From: Pseudanabaena sp. BC1403
GTDB taxonomy: Bacteria > Cyanobacteriota > Cyanobacteriia > Pseudanabaenales > Pseudanabaenaceae
Direction of reading: 5' to 3'
Assembly: GCF_002914585.1 (NCBI RefSeq)
Contig: NZ_PDDM01000010.1
Span: 1-64,000, forward strand
DNA length: 64,000 nucleotides
The notes under the pieces were generated by a model, which did no database searches, was not told the DNA's origin, and saw nothing but the letters and a program-made list of their open reading frames with translations. How positions within the stretch are numbered: the first letter of the stretch is position 1; each line of letters opens with the position of its first letter. Below are positions 32,601 to 41,871 of the stretch, piece by piece. The translations under genes were made by a program, and so were the position numbers.

Positions 32601-34343
32601 ATGGATTTATTGCAACCATTAGGAATTGTTGTTCAGGGTTCTTTAAGCGACGGTTTAGAAGTTCGACTAAATGGCGAGATTTCCGTCGAAGATATGCGCG
32701 TCGGTAAGTTTCTGGTGGTGCATGGTCGGCATACACGCTTTTTTTGCATCCTCACCGATGTCACTCTAGGTACGGCTAGTCCCCGTATTCTCATGAATCC
32801 GCCTGATCCTGAGAATACTTTTTTAACCGAAATCTTGGCAGGTACGGGGACTTTTGGCACGATCAATTTAACGCCAATGTTAATGTTTGTTCCTTCAAAT
32901 CCTTTTGACCTCATTACTCAGCGAGCCGCTAGTCAGAATAGCGATCGCGTTAAGAAAACTAAGCGTAAGAAATCACCAAGTTACGAAGCTGTTGAAGAAA
33001 TAAATGATTTTCAACTCCTGCCTGTAAAGACGATCCCCAGCCATTTCTCGCAGGTGTTTGATGCGACTGAGCGGGATTTTCGGATTGTGTTTGGTTGGGA
33101 AGATGATCCCCATAAACGGAACTTTGCGATCGGGCAGCCAATTGATATGCCTGTGCCAATTTGTCTTGACCTCGATCGCTTTGTGGAGCGTAGTAACGGC
33201 ATCTTTGGTAAGTCTGGAACTGGCAAATCTTTTTTGACGCGCCTTTTACTATCAGGAATTATCCGTAAGCAAGCGGCGGTGAATCTGATTTTTGACATGC
33301 ATTCAGAATATGGGTGGGAAGCTGCCACGGAAGGTAAAAGATTTAGCACAGTTAAAGGTTTGCGGCAGCTATTTCCTGCACAGGTACAGATTTATACCCT
33401 CGATCCAGACTCGACGAAGCGACGGGGAGTGCGCGATGCACAGGAGCTTTACATCAGCTACGACCAAATCGATGTCGAAGATTTGATGCTAATTCGCGAA
33501 GAATTAAATCTCTCAGAAGCTAGTTTAGAAAATGCGATTATTCTGCGGAATGAATTTGGAAAGAGTTGGATTTCGCGATTACTTGCCATGACCAATTCGG
33601 AAATCCAAGAATTTTGCGAACAGAAAATGGGGAGTAAATCCTCGATTATGGCGCTCCAGCGTAAACTCACAAGGCTTGATGATCTTAAGTATTTACGCCC
33701 AACCTGTCCCGAAAACTACATTAAGCGCATTCTCGATTCGATCGCAGCAGGGAAACATATCGTGATCGAGTTTGGTTCGCAATCAAATCTACTTTCCTAT
33801 ATGTTGGCGACCAATATCATTACAAGGCGGATTCACCATTCTTATGTGCAACAGGCTGAGCGATTTTTGCAGACTAAAAATATTTGCGATCGCCCACAGC
33901 AGTTAACGATCACCATCGAAGAAGCCCATCGTTTTCTGGCTCCGAATACGGCTAGACAGACTATCTTTGGGACGATCGCCCGTGAAATGCGGAAATATTT
34001 TGTGACTTTGCTAATCGTCGATCAGCGTCCTTCAGGAATTGATAATGAGGTAATGTCGCAGATTGGAACCAGAATTACGGCTTTGCTCAATGATGAGAAA
34101 GATATTGATGCAATTTTTACAGGTGTAGCGGGCAGTGGCAATTTGCGAACGATTTTGTCAAAACTAGATTCTAAGCAGCAAGCTTTAGTTCTCGGTCATG
34201 CCGTGCCAATGCCTGTGGTGGTTCAAACTCGTCCCTATGATGAAACTTTCTATCGCGAGATCGGTGAAGTGCCTTGGGAAGAAATCTCTACGCCAGAGGT
34301 TTTGCGAGTTGCAGAGGCGGCTAAAGCAGATTTAGGATTTTGA
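32601..34343 (+). CDS. HerA/DUF87-like ATPase
   Basis: A 580-residue FtsK/HerA-superfamily ATPase. It has an N-terminal beta-barrel (HAS-barrel-like, about 1-110), Walker A in GIFGKSGTGKSFLTRLLL, Walker B in LTITIEEAHRFLAP, and the arginine-rich TIAREMRKYFVTLLIVDQRPSGI sensor segment. HerA proteins pump DNA, usually with NurA or another nuclease; no such partner adjoins it, though a Uma2 gene lies 194 bases downstream. The ATG at 32601 (MDLLQPLGIVVQGSL) is preferred because the residues from the ATG at 32562 look unconserved. Confidence 0.85.
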   Translation: MDLLQPLGIVVQGSLSDGLEVRLNGEISVEDMRVGKFLVVHGRHTRFFCILTDVTLGTASPRILMNPPDPENTFLTEILAGTGTFGTINLTPMLMFVPSNPFDLITQRAASQNSDRVKKTKRKKSPSYEAVEEINDFQLLPVKTIPSHFSQVFDATERDFRIVFGWEDDPHKRNFAIGQPIDMPVPICLDLDRFVERSNGIFGKSGTGKSFLTRLLLSGIIRKQAAVNLIFDMHSEYGWEAATEGKRFSTVKGLRQLFPAQVQIYTLDPDSTKRRGVRDAQELYISYDQIDVEDLMLIREELNLSEASLENAIILRNEFGKSWISRLLAMTNSEIQEFCEQKMGSKSSIMALQRKLTRLDDLKYLRPTCPENYIKRILDSIAAGKHIVIEFGSQSNLLSYMLATNIITRRIHHSYVQQAERFLQTKNICDRPQQLTITIEEAHRFLAPNTARQTIFGTIAREMRKYFVTLLIVDQRPSGIDNEVMSQIGTRITALLNDEKDIDAIFTGVAGSGNLRTILSKLDSKQQALVLGHAVPMPVVVQTRPYDETFYREIGEVPWEEISTPEVLRVAEAAKADLGF

Positions 34344-34370
34344 GGTTAAAATTTATAAAACTTACGTAGT

Positions 34371-34489
34371 AGCCCTGCACTCAAGTGCGGGCTAAAAGCT
34401 CAAGTCTGCTGAAGCAGACTGAAGAATACTTCTAGATTAACCCGTTTCAAAGGGTTTGAGCTTTGAGCCTCGCACTCAAGTGCGAGGCT
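34371..34489. repeat. Cluster of three short hairpins (intergenic repeat)
   Basis: Three hairpins: 34371-34393 (GCACT/AGTGC), 34403-34420 (AGTCTGCT/AGCAGACT, GA loop) and 34466-34489 (a variant of the first). This composite repeat resembles ones common in cyanobacterial genomes. Its last hairpin contains a TTG that reads into the Uma2 frame but is unlikely to be the start. Confidence 0.6.
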
Positions 34490-34537
34490 GGACAGCACTT
34501 CGCGCTACCAGCATTAATCCCAAAAGGAGATTCAAAA

Positions 34538-35125
34538 ATGACTAGTATTTCTATCGAAAAAGTCATGTCAGAGACTCAGATAAGTTCAAAAATGACCCTA
34601 GAGCAGTTTTTGAACTTATCTGAAAATGATGAAAGTTATGAACTACTTGATGGAGAAGCAATAAAAAAAATGTCACCGAAGTTTTTTCACTCCCGATTAA
34701 CCAGTGCTTTTTGGTCTGAGCTATCAGGTTTGTCTAATGGGATTGGACAAGTATCGATTGAATGGTCATTAATTCTCAAACGACGCGGTAAAGATTGGGT
34801 TCCTGTGCCTGATTTGCTCTATGTTTCTTACGATCGCCTTGCCGCAGACTGGCGTGAAGACGCACCCTGTCCTGTGTTGCCAGAGTTGGTAATTGAGATT
34901 GTATCGCCTGATCAAACATTTAACCAACTAGCTCAAAAAGCGACGGATTATTTGAGTGCAGGAGTGGAAAGAGTATGGGTCGTATATCCACCAATGCGAA
35001 GTATCACCGTGTTTTTTGGCCATCGCCCACCTGAGACTTATCAAGGCGATCTCTTGTTAGCCGATGAGTTATTCCCAAATTTAGCAGTCACATCAGAGCA
35101 GTTCTTTGTTAGAGCAGGGCTTTAG
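34538..35125 (+). CDS. Uma2 family (DUF820) endonuclease-like protein
   Basis: A 195-residue Uma2 protein, third in the window and not closely similar to the other two. Motifs: YELLDGEAIKKMSP, WVPVPDLLYVSYDRL, PELVIEIVSPDQ and VERVWVVYPPMRSITVF. The ATG at 34538 has AAAGGAG upstream and is preferred to a TTG at 34463 that lies inside a hairpin repeat. Its 3' end overlaps a possible small frame on the other strand. Confidence 0.87.
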   Translation: MTSISIEKVMSETQISSKMTLEQFLNLSENDESYELLDGEAIKKMSPKFFHSRLTSAFWSELSGLSNGIGQVSIEWSLILKRRGKDWVPVPDLLYVSYDRLAADWREDAPCPVLPELVIEIVSPDQTFNQLAQKATDYLSAGVERVWVVYPPMRSITVFFGHRPPETYQGDLLLADELFPNLAVTSEQFFVRAGL

Positions 35126-35272
35126 TTTTCGCAAATTGGGATTATTAGCGATCGCAGTCACATCAAAATCCATTTCTTGAATATTTGCTAATGCTTCATC
35201 AACAAAATAAACATCTTCATCCCGATAGATCTGAACTTTTCTTTGTTTAATAGGAACTATGGTCTTCCCCAA
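35093..35272 (-). CDS. Possible small protein, 59 residues, overlapping neighbours at both ends
   Basis: A minus-strand frame starting at TTG (35272), inside the last codons of the 118-residue gene in another frame, and ending at 35093 within the Uma2 3' end. Its composition is protein-like, with charged and hydrophobic residues alternating (for example VQIYRDEDVYFVDEALANIQ). The weak start and the two overlaps make it doubtful. A frameshifted extension of the upstream gene is an alternative. Confidence 0.3.
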   Translation of the reverse strand: MGKTIVPIKQRKVQIYRDEDVYFVDEALANIQEMDFDVTAIANNPNLRKLKPCSNKELL

Positions 35273-35613
35273 TCTATTTCACGAATGACATGCTTAGATT
35301 GTTCTTGTGTAACAACGACAGTAACTGCTTCACCAAATCCATCACCGCTGATAGCCACATAAGCCCAGCCTATATCTAAAGCCTCTTTGATATACCAATC
35401 ATCCTCAGCAGACATGACTTCCACAAAATCTGGGTCGCTACATCCATATCCGACCATATACTCAAACTTTTCTTTTAAGCTCAATGGAGTGAACTCAATT
35501 TGAAGCTGGGCTGAGAGCATATTAAAAGCGACATTATATTCACCCTCAACAAGTGCGTTTGCAAACGCAAATCCTACGATTCCCTGTGGGGTGTCTTTGG
35601 GTTCTAGTGACAC
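35257..35613 (-). CDS. Conserved-looking small protein of unknown function
   Basis: A 118-residue acidic protein with no membrane segment. The GTG start at 35613 is supported by CAGGAG nine bases upstream. Aromatic and acidic residues are prominent (FEYMVGYG, EDDWYIKEALDIGWAYVAIS), and the end HVIREIDWGRP looks like a natural domain terminus. I do not recognise the family. The segment 35614-35878 downstream of the phytase-like gene holds only HIP1 sites and AT-rich DNA. Confidence 0.6.
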   Translation of the reverse strand: MSLEPKDTPQGIVGFAFANALVEGEYNVAFNMLSAQLQIEFTPLSLKEKFEYMVGYGCSDPDFVEVMSAEDDWYIKEALDIGWAYVAISGDGFGEAVTVVVTQEQSKHVIREIDWGRP

Positions 35614-35878
35614 TTTCAGTAACTCCTGTAGACTAAAGTTGAGATCGAGTGGTGGACATTTCTAATAAATTAACACAAAAAAATCACAATTCCATCTAAT
35701 GCACTCCAATCGAGATCGCATTTTTAAGCATTTCAATATAGTTAAAACCTCAAGCAGTTTAGCGATCGCAAGCATCCAACAAAAATTTGACTGATCGCAG
35801 TTTGTTGATGATTGAGTTGCGATCGCAGTCACATAATGATCTATTTGCGATCGCATAAACATGCTCAGAAAATCGATT

Positions 35879-37054
35879 CTAATTACGATTTAGGCGAAAC
35901 AATAGAAATTGTGTAAATTGGTTGTCGCTGAAATTGTCATCACTGACCAAAATAAGACTTGATGAACCATCGGCTAAACGAGGGCCGATCGCCATTCCTT
36001 CTAAATTATCTAATTTAATCCCAAGAGTTGCTAAATCTAATACTAGCTTTTTACGGATTGATCGCACATTGGGACTAGTCCGAAAACTTTTGATGGCTGA
36101 AGTATCATTAGCATCACCTGTAAAAATTTGCCAAATTTTGGCACTAAGTCCATTACCGCCATTAGAACGCTCAAGGGTGAGAAAGTGACCGCCGCGATCA
36201 AGGGCTACGATGTCATTGACCCCAATCTGATTAACGGGAGAGGTCATCGCTTCGACAGGATAGCGATGCTCGGCAACAATTAGCGGCGCGATGTTGCCAA
36301 CTAAGTAATGCAAAAAACGGCTTTCAGATGGTTGTTGCTGATCGGATTGAGCATCTTGGGCAAGAGCATTTTCCGTAACTGTAAAGACGCGATAGGGATC
36401 ACCAATAGAATCACGAATTATCGTGAGCGCTTCAAAACCAAGATTATCTCTTACCCCTTGTGGCTCTGCTTTAGAAAGATCGCTCCTGTTAGGATTTGGA
36501 TCTTTTTTTGGCTCGAATAGATAGCGCTGAGGAATCGGTAAACTTCTGATCCATTTACCTGTCAATAGGTCGAACTCATCGATAAATGGAGGAATGCCTT
36601 TGCTAGTTACGCCTTCACTGGAAATTAGTACTGTGCGATCGCCTGTTAATGCTATGCCTTCTGGATCAACTTCACCATTAGGATAGGTGCTTCCTGTTTT
36701 GTCTTTGAGGAAATCTACGCCAATTACTTCCACTTTTTCAAGATTCGGCTGTTCTTTTTGGGGACTGAACTTCAGTTTGAGAGCATAAAATCTGGCAGGA
36801 GCAAATTCACTACGATCATCAGAAATTGCGTAGAAAATATCATCAATGCGATCATAAGCCAGTCCTGATAAACCACCAATGGGAGTATTCTCAAACTTCT
36901 GTTTTGGTAATTTATACTCATTGACAAAATCTAGCGATACATTCAGAAATGTGCGATCACTTGCTATTGCTGATGCATTATTAATGCTCAATATTGCCAA
37001 AAATGCTAAGCAAAATCCAATTAATAACTTCCAAAAGCTTTTCGGTAAGAACAT
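35879..37054 (-). CDS. Secreted esterase-like/phytase-like domain protein
   Basis: A 391-residue exported protein. A signal peptide (FWKLLIGFCLAFLAILSI, probable cleavage after ASA) is followed by a beta-propeller phytase-like domain (PF13449 type): GGLSGLAYDRIDDIFYAISDDR, DPEGIALTGDRTVLISSEG, and NLEGMAIGPRLADGSSSLIL near the end. The activity of this family is unproven; periplasmic phosphoesterase is a common guess. The ATG at 37054 lies four bases past the stop of the Dus gene, so the two are probably one transcript. Confidence 0.85.
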   Translation of the reverse strand: MFLPKSFWKLLIGFCLAFLAILSINNASAIASDRTFLNVSLDFVNEYKLPKQKFENTPIGGLSGLAYDRIDDIFYAISDDRSEFAPARFYALKLKFSPQKEQPNLEKVEVIGVDFLKDKTGSTYPNGEVDPEGIALTGDRTVLISSEGVTSKGIPPFIDEFDLLTGKWIRSLPIPQRYLFEPKKDPNPNRSDLSKAEPQGVRDNLGFEALTIIRDSIGDPYRVFTVTENALAQDAQSDQQQPSESRFLHYLVGNIAPLIVAEHRYPVEAMTSPVNQIGVNDIVALDRGGHFLTLERSNGGNGLSAKIWQIFTGDANDTSAIKSFRTSPNVRSIRKKLVLDLATLGIKLDNLEGMAIGPRLADGSSSLILVSDDNFSDNQFTQFLLFRLNRN

Positions 37055-37058
37055 ATAC

Positions 37059-38102
37059 TTATTCACAGGATTCACAACTAGGACGAGCTACCAGATTTTC
37101 GTATGGCTCGATCGCAAAAGAACGATCAGGTTCAGTGAGTAAATGGCGATCGCACAAATCAAAAAGCTCTTGCTTTGACTGTACTAACCGCATTCCTGCT
37201 AGAAACTGCCCTTCAGGATCAATGCCAGTGCCGATAAAGTTTAAAAACTTTTTTAGACAATTAACGTGGGATTTCTCTTTGAGATCATCTCGGTAAGTAA
37301 TTGCAAATAGATGCTGAATATATTTATACACATCAGCAAGGGTAATCACTTGGACTGGGTTACCTGCAAAGCGATCGCGAATTTGTTGAAAAATCCAAGG
37401 ATTACGAATTGCCGATCGACCAATCATCACTCCTGCCGCCCCAGTTTCTTGGAGAACCTGTTCGGCTTTGAGGTAAGAAGTTACATTGCCATTGGCTAAC
37501 ACAGGACAATTTACAGTCTGTACAGCTTTGCGGATCAAGTCATAATGCACTTCGCCGCGATATAGCTCTTTGACAGTGCGACCATGCAAACTCAGCATAT
37601 CAATTTGATAGTGATTGATTAATTGCAATAGCTTTTCAAAATTATCAATCGAGTCAAACCCTACGCGCATTTTCACAGTGAAGAGTCCCGAAATTTGCGA
37701 TCGCAACGCCGCAAAAATGCGCTCAATAGTTTCAGGCTCGCGCAATAACCCACCACCAACGTTTTTGCGATAAACTCGTGGCGCAGGACAGCCAAGATTA
37801 AGATCAATTCCTGCGATTGGGTATTTCGTAAGCTGCTGAGAAATCCGCAATATGTCAGGAATGCTTTCACCAATTAGTTGAGCAAATACAGGTCTACCTG
37901 TTGTATTCAGAGTGATTGACCTAAGAATCTTTTTATCGATATTGGAATTGGCATAGACTCGAAAGTATTCTGTCACATAATAATCAGGACAGCCATATTC
38001 GCTTAACATTTGCATGAACGCAAGATCGGTTACGTCTTGCATTGGGGCGAGTGCAGTCAGAGGTTGCCCTTTGATAATTTGTGATGGTAGAGCTTCTGGC
38101 AA
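37059..38102 (-). CDS. tRNA-dihydrouridine synthase family protein (not DusA)
   Basis: A 347-residue FMN TIM-barrel enzyme. LTALAPMQDVTDLAF is the flavin loop; the catalytic Cys is in DLNLGCPAPRVYRKNVGGGLL; LSLHGRTVKELYRG, PVLANGNVTS and AAGVMIGRSAIRNPWIF follow. It belongs to the DusB/DusC side of the family; I do not assign which. It is the second Dus in the window, the first being dusA at 1889. It leads a likely two-gene operon with the phytase-like gene. Confidence 0.9.
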   Translation of the reverse strand: MPEALPSQIIKGQPLTALAPMQDVTDLAFMQMLSEYGCPDYYVTEYFRVYANSNIDKKILRSITLNTTGRPVFAQLIGESIPDILRISQQLTKYPIAGIDLNLGCPAPRVYRKNVGGGLLREPETIERIFAALRSQISGLFTVKMRVGFDSIDNFEKLLQLINHYQIDMLSLHGRTVKELYRGEVHYDLIRKAVQTVNCPVLANGNVTSYLKAEQVLQETGAAGVMIGRSAIRNPWIFQQIRDRFAGNPVQVITLADVYKYIQHLFAITYRDDLKEKSHVNCLKKFLNFIGTGIDPEGQFLAGMRLVQSKQELFDLCDRHLLTEPDRSFAIEPYENLVARPSCESCE

Positions 38103-38111
38103 AATATCTGA

Positions 38112-38156
38112 CTATAATTTTTTAGGCGGTGTGCAGTGCCGTTTAAAAAAATTATA
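38112..38156. repeat. Imperfect palindrome between divergent genes
   Basis: Outer arms of TATAATTTTTT type (38113-38123 with 38145-38155) around a CGG/CCG inner pair. It lies between the dus gene and the GIY-YIG gene, both transcribed away from it, so it may be a promoter-region structure. Confidence 0.5.
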
Positions 38157-38165
38157 GCAATCATC

Positions 38166-38813
38166 ATGAGCGATCGCCCTACTCCCTACAATAGTAAAAA
38201 TACCCATGACGATAATTCTGTAAATTCTTTCCGCTACGAACAGGGATCGCTTTTTGGTGAAGGCATACAGCGAAATTCGCGTCTTTATGATAGTGGCGCG
38301 AGCTATGAAATGGGAAGTCAGTCATTACAGGTGTGGAAACAGGCGATCGCGAAGTATCAGAGTTTCATCACTACAATGATCCCCGCAGTCCAAACTTCTC
38401 TATTTGACTTGCCTTCTGCTCACTGCGATCCCCATGCGATTAATCCTTTTGCATTACCCATTCAACCTGCTGAGTTCTATCGCTTACCCAGTCGTGGCAG
38501 TGACGACGCTTGCATATACTTTGTGATCGACCTCACTAAAGAGTTGCAATCACCCGTGCTATTGTATATTGGTGAGACATGCAGATCTCACAAGCGATGG
38601 AAAGGAATTCATGATTGCAAACGGTATATCCTTAATTACCGCGATTTGCATAATACCCACAACCTTCAGACACAAGTTGTCATGACCTTTTGGTGGGACG
38701 CTCCTTCCTCATCACGTCCACGGCAACAACTTGAACGAAGCTTAATTGAAAAATGGCGATCGCCATTTAATAAAGAAAACTGGAGCTTTTGGGGAACTCC
38801 TTTCGTAAATTGA
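38166..38813 (+). CDS. GIY-YIG nuclease domain protein
   Basis: A 215-residue protein. The N-terminal half is variable. From about residue 115 a GIY-YIG-like domain is visible: ACIYFVIDLT, LLYIGETCRSHKRW (conserved Gly and Arg), and ERSLIEKWRSPFN with the catalytic Glu and Asn. The function is unknown; such stand-alone proteins occur across cyanobacteria. The ATG at 38166 is preferred to a GTG at 38136 that lies in the upstream palindrome. Confidence 0.78.
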   Translation: MSDRPTPYNSKNTHDDNSVNSFRYEQGSLFGEGIQRNSRLYDSGASYEMGSQSLQVWKQAIAKYQSFITTMIPAVQTSLFDLPSAHCDPHAINPFALPIQPAEFYRLPSRGSDDACIYFVIDLTKELQSPVLLYIGETCRSHKRWKGIHDCKRYILNYRDLHNTHNLQTQVVMTFWWDAPSSSRPRQQLERSLIEKWRSPFNKENWSFWGTPFVN

Positions 38814-38864
38814 CTCGTCTGTAATTACACATGCTCACATAACACTTAAAGCGAAAATATTATT

Positions 38865-39059
38865 ATGTCTTCTCACAATTTGAATCCAAATCCCGATTCT
38901 AGCGAATTATGGTTTGCCAAGTTTTTTATCGGCAGCATGGTTTCGATCGCTTTGCTGACAGTAATTCTATCTTTTCTGCCTTCACCATCAGGCTTACGCA
39001 ATTCCCCACAACTTAAAACCTCATTAATGAAATCATTGGTCATTACTGCTGCCGTTTAA
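38865..39059 (+). CDS. Small single-pass membrane protein
   Basis: A 64-residue protein with one predicted helix (FFIGSMVSIALLTVILSFL, about 20-38) after a polar, Asn/Pro-rich N-terminus, and a second, weaker hydrophobic end. No recognised family. ATG at 38865, with AAAGCGAAAA upstream as a poor binding site. Its end is 17 bases from the convergent glycosyltransferase. Confidence 0.5.
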   Translation: MSSHNLNPNPDSSELWFAKFFIGSMVSIALLTVILSFLPSPSGLRNSPQLKTSLMKSLVITAAV

Positions 39060-39076
39060 CTTGAAAGACGTGACCT

Positions 39077-40255
39077 TCAGCTTTTAACCTTCAAAAAAAC
39101 AGCCTCAGTTTGTTCGGCGAGCTTGTCCCAAGCAAAGCTTTCTCTTAGATCAGCCTGAGCATTATTTACTAAGGCTTTTGCGTAATCAGGATTGTGTAGA
39201 ATCTCGATTATGCCGTCAGCCAAAGAATCAGCATCATTAACGCGAGTTACTATGCCAGTGACTTTATGGCGAACTACTTCTGGCAATCCGCCCGTATCGG
39301 AAACTACAAGTGGAATTTTTGCAGCAAAACTTTCAAGAGCAACGATCCCAAATGGCTCGTATAAGCTGGGGAAAACTGCACAATTAGCGACCTTCTGAAA
39401 TTTCCAAAAATCAGCGTCTGCCATAAAGCCTGTAAATAAAACTTTGTGATAGATACCTAGATCCCATGCTTGACGCTGGAGCAAGATCGAATAAGCATCG
39501 CCAGTACCGATAATTACCAAACGCACTTGATCATTCATCGCTGCGATTATCTTGGGCATAGCATTCAGCAAAATATAAATGCCTTTTTCGTAAGTAATCC
39601 GTCCAACAAAGTAGATGATTGCTTCTTCAGGCTTAGCGTATTGCGCCTTTAGAGCTTCAAGATCATATTGATGCTCTGCGGTAATATTTTGCCAACGCTC
39701 GACGCTCAGACCGTTATAGACCACATCAGTTTTCTCGGCAGGACAATCTAGCGCCCGCTGCAATTCGCCGCGCATATATTGAGAGCAAACAATCACTCGC
39801 TGTGATGCCTGAGTTAAGCGGATTTCTTTATGATGGATATATCTTTGAGTATCGTTATGAATCCCATTACATCTTCCATACTCAGTTGCATGGATCGTCG
39901 TAACTAGAGGGATCTGAAATTCGTTAGTAATCGCGATCGCGGATTCTTCTACTAACCAATCATGGGCATGGATTAAATCTATAGAATTATTTGACAAGAA
40001 CTCTCTCGCAAAGTTCAGCATACTTACATTCATTTGTGCAACCCATTGAAAAAAGTCATTATTGACTCCAACGGAAATTCGGTACACATGAATTCCATCA
40101 ACGGTCTCTACTGATGCCCCACCTTCGACTGCAACAGTGATTAAATGAACCTCATGACCGCGCCTAACAATTTCAGGATATAGCTCTGCTACGTGACGAG
40201 AAATTCCTCCAATGATGCGTGGTGGAAACTCCCAAGCTAGAGCGAGAATGCGCAT
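39077..40255 (-). CDS. Glycosyltransferase family 4 protein
   Basis: A 392-residue GT-B enzyme. The start MRILALAWEFPPRIIGGISR has the Gly-Gly donor loop of glycogen-synthase-like GT4 proteins. DLIHAHDWL, IIYFVGRITYEKGIYILL and FPSLYEPFGIVALESFA complete the donor site (the EPFGIVALE glutamates). A GT4 glucan or glucosylglycerate-type synthase is possible; the substrate is not evident. ATG at 40255. Monocistronic between a convergent membrane protein and the hairpin gap 40256-40569. Confidence 0.85.
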   Translation of the reverse strand: MRILALAWEFPPRIIGGISRHVAELYPEIVRRGHEVHLITVAVEGGASVETVDGIHVYRISVGVNNDFFQWVAQMNVSMLNFAREFLSNNSIDLIHAHDWLVEESAIAITNEFQIPLVTTIHATEYGRCNGIHNDTQRYIHHKEIRLTQASQRVIVCSQYMRGELQRALDCPAEKTDVVYNGLSVERWQNITAEHQYDLEALKAQYAKPEEAIIYFVGRITYEKGIYILLNAMPKIIAAMNDQVRLVIIGTGDAYSILLQRQAWDLGIYHKVLFTGFMADADFWKFQKVANCAVFPSLYEPFGIVALESFAAKIPLVVSDTGGLPEVVRHKVTGIVTRVNDADSLADGIIEILHNPDYAKALVNNAQADLRESFAWDKLAEQTEAVFLKVKS

Positions 40256-40399
40256 GATATTTAAGTGATATTTGTATTAATAAAAATGATGATTAAGGCA
40301 GGAGCAAGAACTAAGTGATGAAGCTTACCTAACTATAGCAACTATGTATCTATAGAAATGTAGAGAAATGTAGAACTTTGTTGTTATCCAAATCGCAAT

Positions 40400-40442
40400 A
40401 CTTTTGTTAAAAGTATTGCAAAGCAGCACTTTTAACAAAAGT
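40400..40442. repeat. 20-bp palindrome with AAA loop
   Basis: Arms 40400-40419 and 40423-40442 match at 18 of 20 positions on an AAA loop; the centre is TGC-AAA-GCA. It sits upstream of both flanking genes. Confidence 0.75.
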
Positions 40443-40569
40443 AAAGTATTGGTGTTCTTTTCAACGTAAAGCAGTGCAATACTAAGAAATGCCTCAAGAT
40501 ATGTTAATCTCACTGCATAATTTGTGATACTTTTCATGGCAACCGTGTGAATTGTGACAGGAGGCAGTT

Positions 40570-41769
40570 ATGACAGAAAACAAATCTAAAGAAGTAATTG
40601 AGGGCGTTTCCAAGCAAGTTGGGCAAACTTGGACGAAAGTACAGCCGCAGTTGCAAGCGCTATTACTTAAACTTATTAAAAGTTTGCTGCCTGCACTACG
40701 TAACCTACAAACAAAGCTCACCAAGTCTAATTTGGTGACAAAAGAAGGTCAAGAGACAACTGCTACAACAAGTACAGAGAATCTTTCTAGCAACCCTACC
40801 CTAAATAAAGCTTTAAATATAGGAAAGGTCTTTTCGGCTAAGGCGATCGCATCTCTAATCGTCGCCTTAACAAAACTTCAACAAAGCCTTGAAGGGAAAG
40901 AAAGCACTTTGGATGCAACGGGTGAAGCGGCGGGCTTGCTTAATGCCTCCACCGAAGCCGACTCTCCGCTAGTGGCACAAGTCAAGCAGGAATTTGGTGT
41001 TGCTTGGAAATTTGTCAAGGAGCAAGTTACACCGAAAATTTTGTCGTTTTTACAAATGACAGTTGACAAGCTCGATCCGATTGCGACAAATGTTTGGCAA
41101 AAGACTTCGGCTAAGGCGGCAGCCACTCCTTCTTTGGTAAATTCTTGGGAAAAGCTCCAAGAAAATGATGCTTGGAAAAAGACGGTGACCGCAACTGCTC
41201 CCATTTGGCGATCGATTAGTGGGATTGCTGTGCAGGTTCCACTTTCCGATGAAGTTAAGCGTATTCTTGATAAGCGGGCTGGTACTATCGCTTTGGTCAC
41301 TTTGTTTTCACTGCTGATCATTTTGAAGCCATCCCATGCTCACAGCCAAAATTTTACAAAAGTTGCAGCAACACCAGCACCGATTAATAAACCAGTAATC
41401 ACTACTGCTAAGAAACAACCATCTGCCGTTAATAAAGACTTGGTGAAGCCAGAGCGTGGTGATGCGCCTCTAAATGCTGAACAAATTGCGATCGCGAAGA
41501 TCCAAACTCAAGTTTCGGAAGTAGCGAACCAATATGGTGAATCTTTACTTGGTTCGGTACAGACTAACTTTAAGCGTGGACGCTTGATTGTGGCGCTTAA
41601 TGATGGCTGGTATAAATTGGAGCCAAGCCAACAAACTCAATTGGTGACAGATTTACAAACGCGATCGCAGTCACTCAATTTCAAGAAGCTATTTGTTGCA
41701 GATGCCGAAAATCATTTGATTGCGCGTACCCCTGTAACTGGTAATGAAGTAGTGATTTTGAGACAGTAA
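40570..41769 (+). CDS. Conserved cyanobacterial membrane-anchored protein, unknown function
   Basis: A 399-residue protein. The N-terminal 230 residues are amphipathic helices rich in Gln, Lys, Ser and Thr. A single membrane helix, TIALVTLFSLLIILKP, lies near residue 240. A Pro/Lys linker and a compact C-terminal domain of about 100 residues (AEQIAIAKIQTQVSEVANQY to the end) follow. I know no name for it. Start ATG at 40570 behind a perfect AGGAGG seven bases upstream, suggesting strong translation. Confidence 0.75.
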   Translation: MTENKSKEVIEGVSKQVGQTWTKVQPQLQALLLKLIKSLLPALRNLQTKLTKSNLVTKEGQETTATTSTENLSSNPTLNKALNIGKVFSAKAIASLIVALTKLQQSLEGKESTLDATGEAAGLLNASTEADSPLVAQVKQEFGVAWKFVKEQVTPKILSFLQMTVDKLDPIATNVWQKTSAKAAATPSLVNSWEKLQENDAWKKTVTATAPIWRSISGIAVQVPLSDEVKRILDKRAGTIALVTLFSLLIILKPSHAHSQNFTKVAATPAPINKPVITTAKKQPSAVNKDLVKPERGDAPLNAEQIAIAKIQTQVSEVANQYGESLLGSVQTNFKRGRLIVALNDGWYKLEPSQQTQLVTDLQTRSQSLNFKKLFVADAENHLIARTPVTGNEVVILRQ

Positions 41770-41783
41770 TTTGTAACTAAACC

Positions 41784-41842
41784 AAAGCCAAAAAATTATT
41801 GAGAATATTGCTTCGCAATATTCTCAATAATTTTTTGGCTTT
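41784..41842. terminator. 28-bp perfect palindrome with TTC loop
   Basis: Arms 41784-41811 and 41815-41842 are exact on a TTC loop, flanked by A- and T-runs. It is the longest exact stem in the window together with 30311-30367. A small CAGCGC-TTT-GCGCTG hairpin follows at about 41850-41864. Confidence 0.88.
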
Positions 41843-41871
41843 TTATCTCAGCGCTTTGCGCTGTATCTCTT

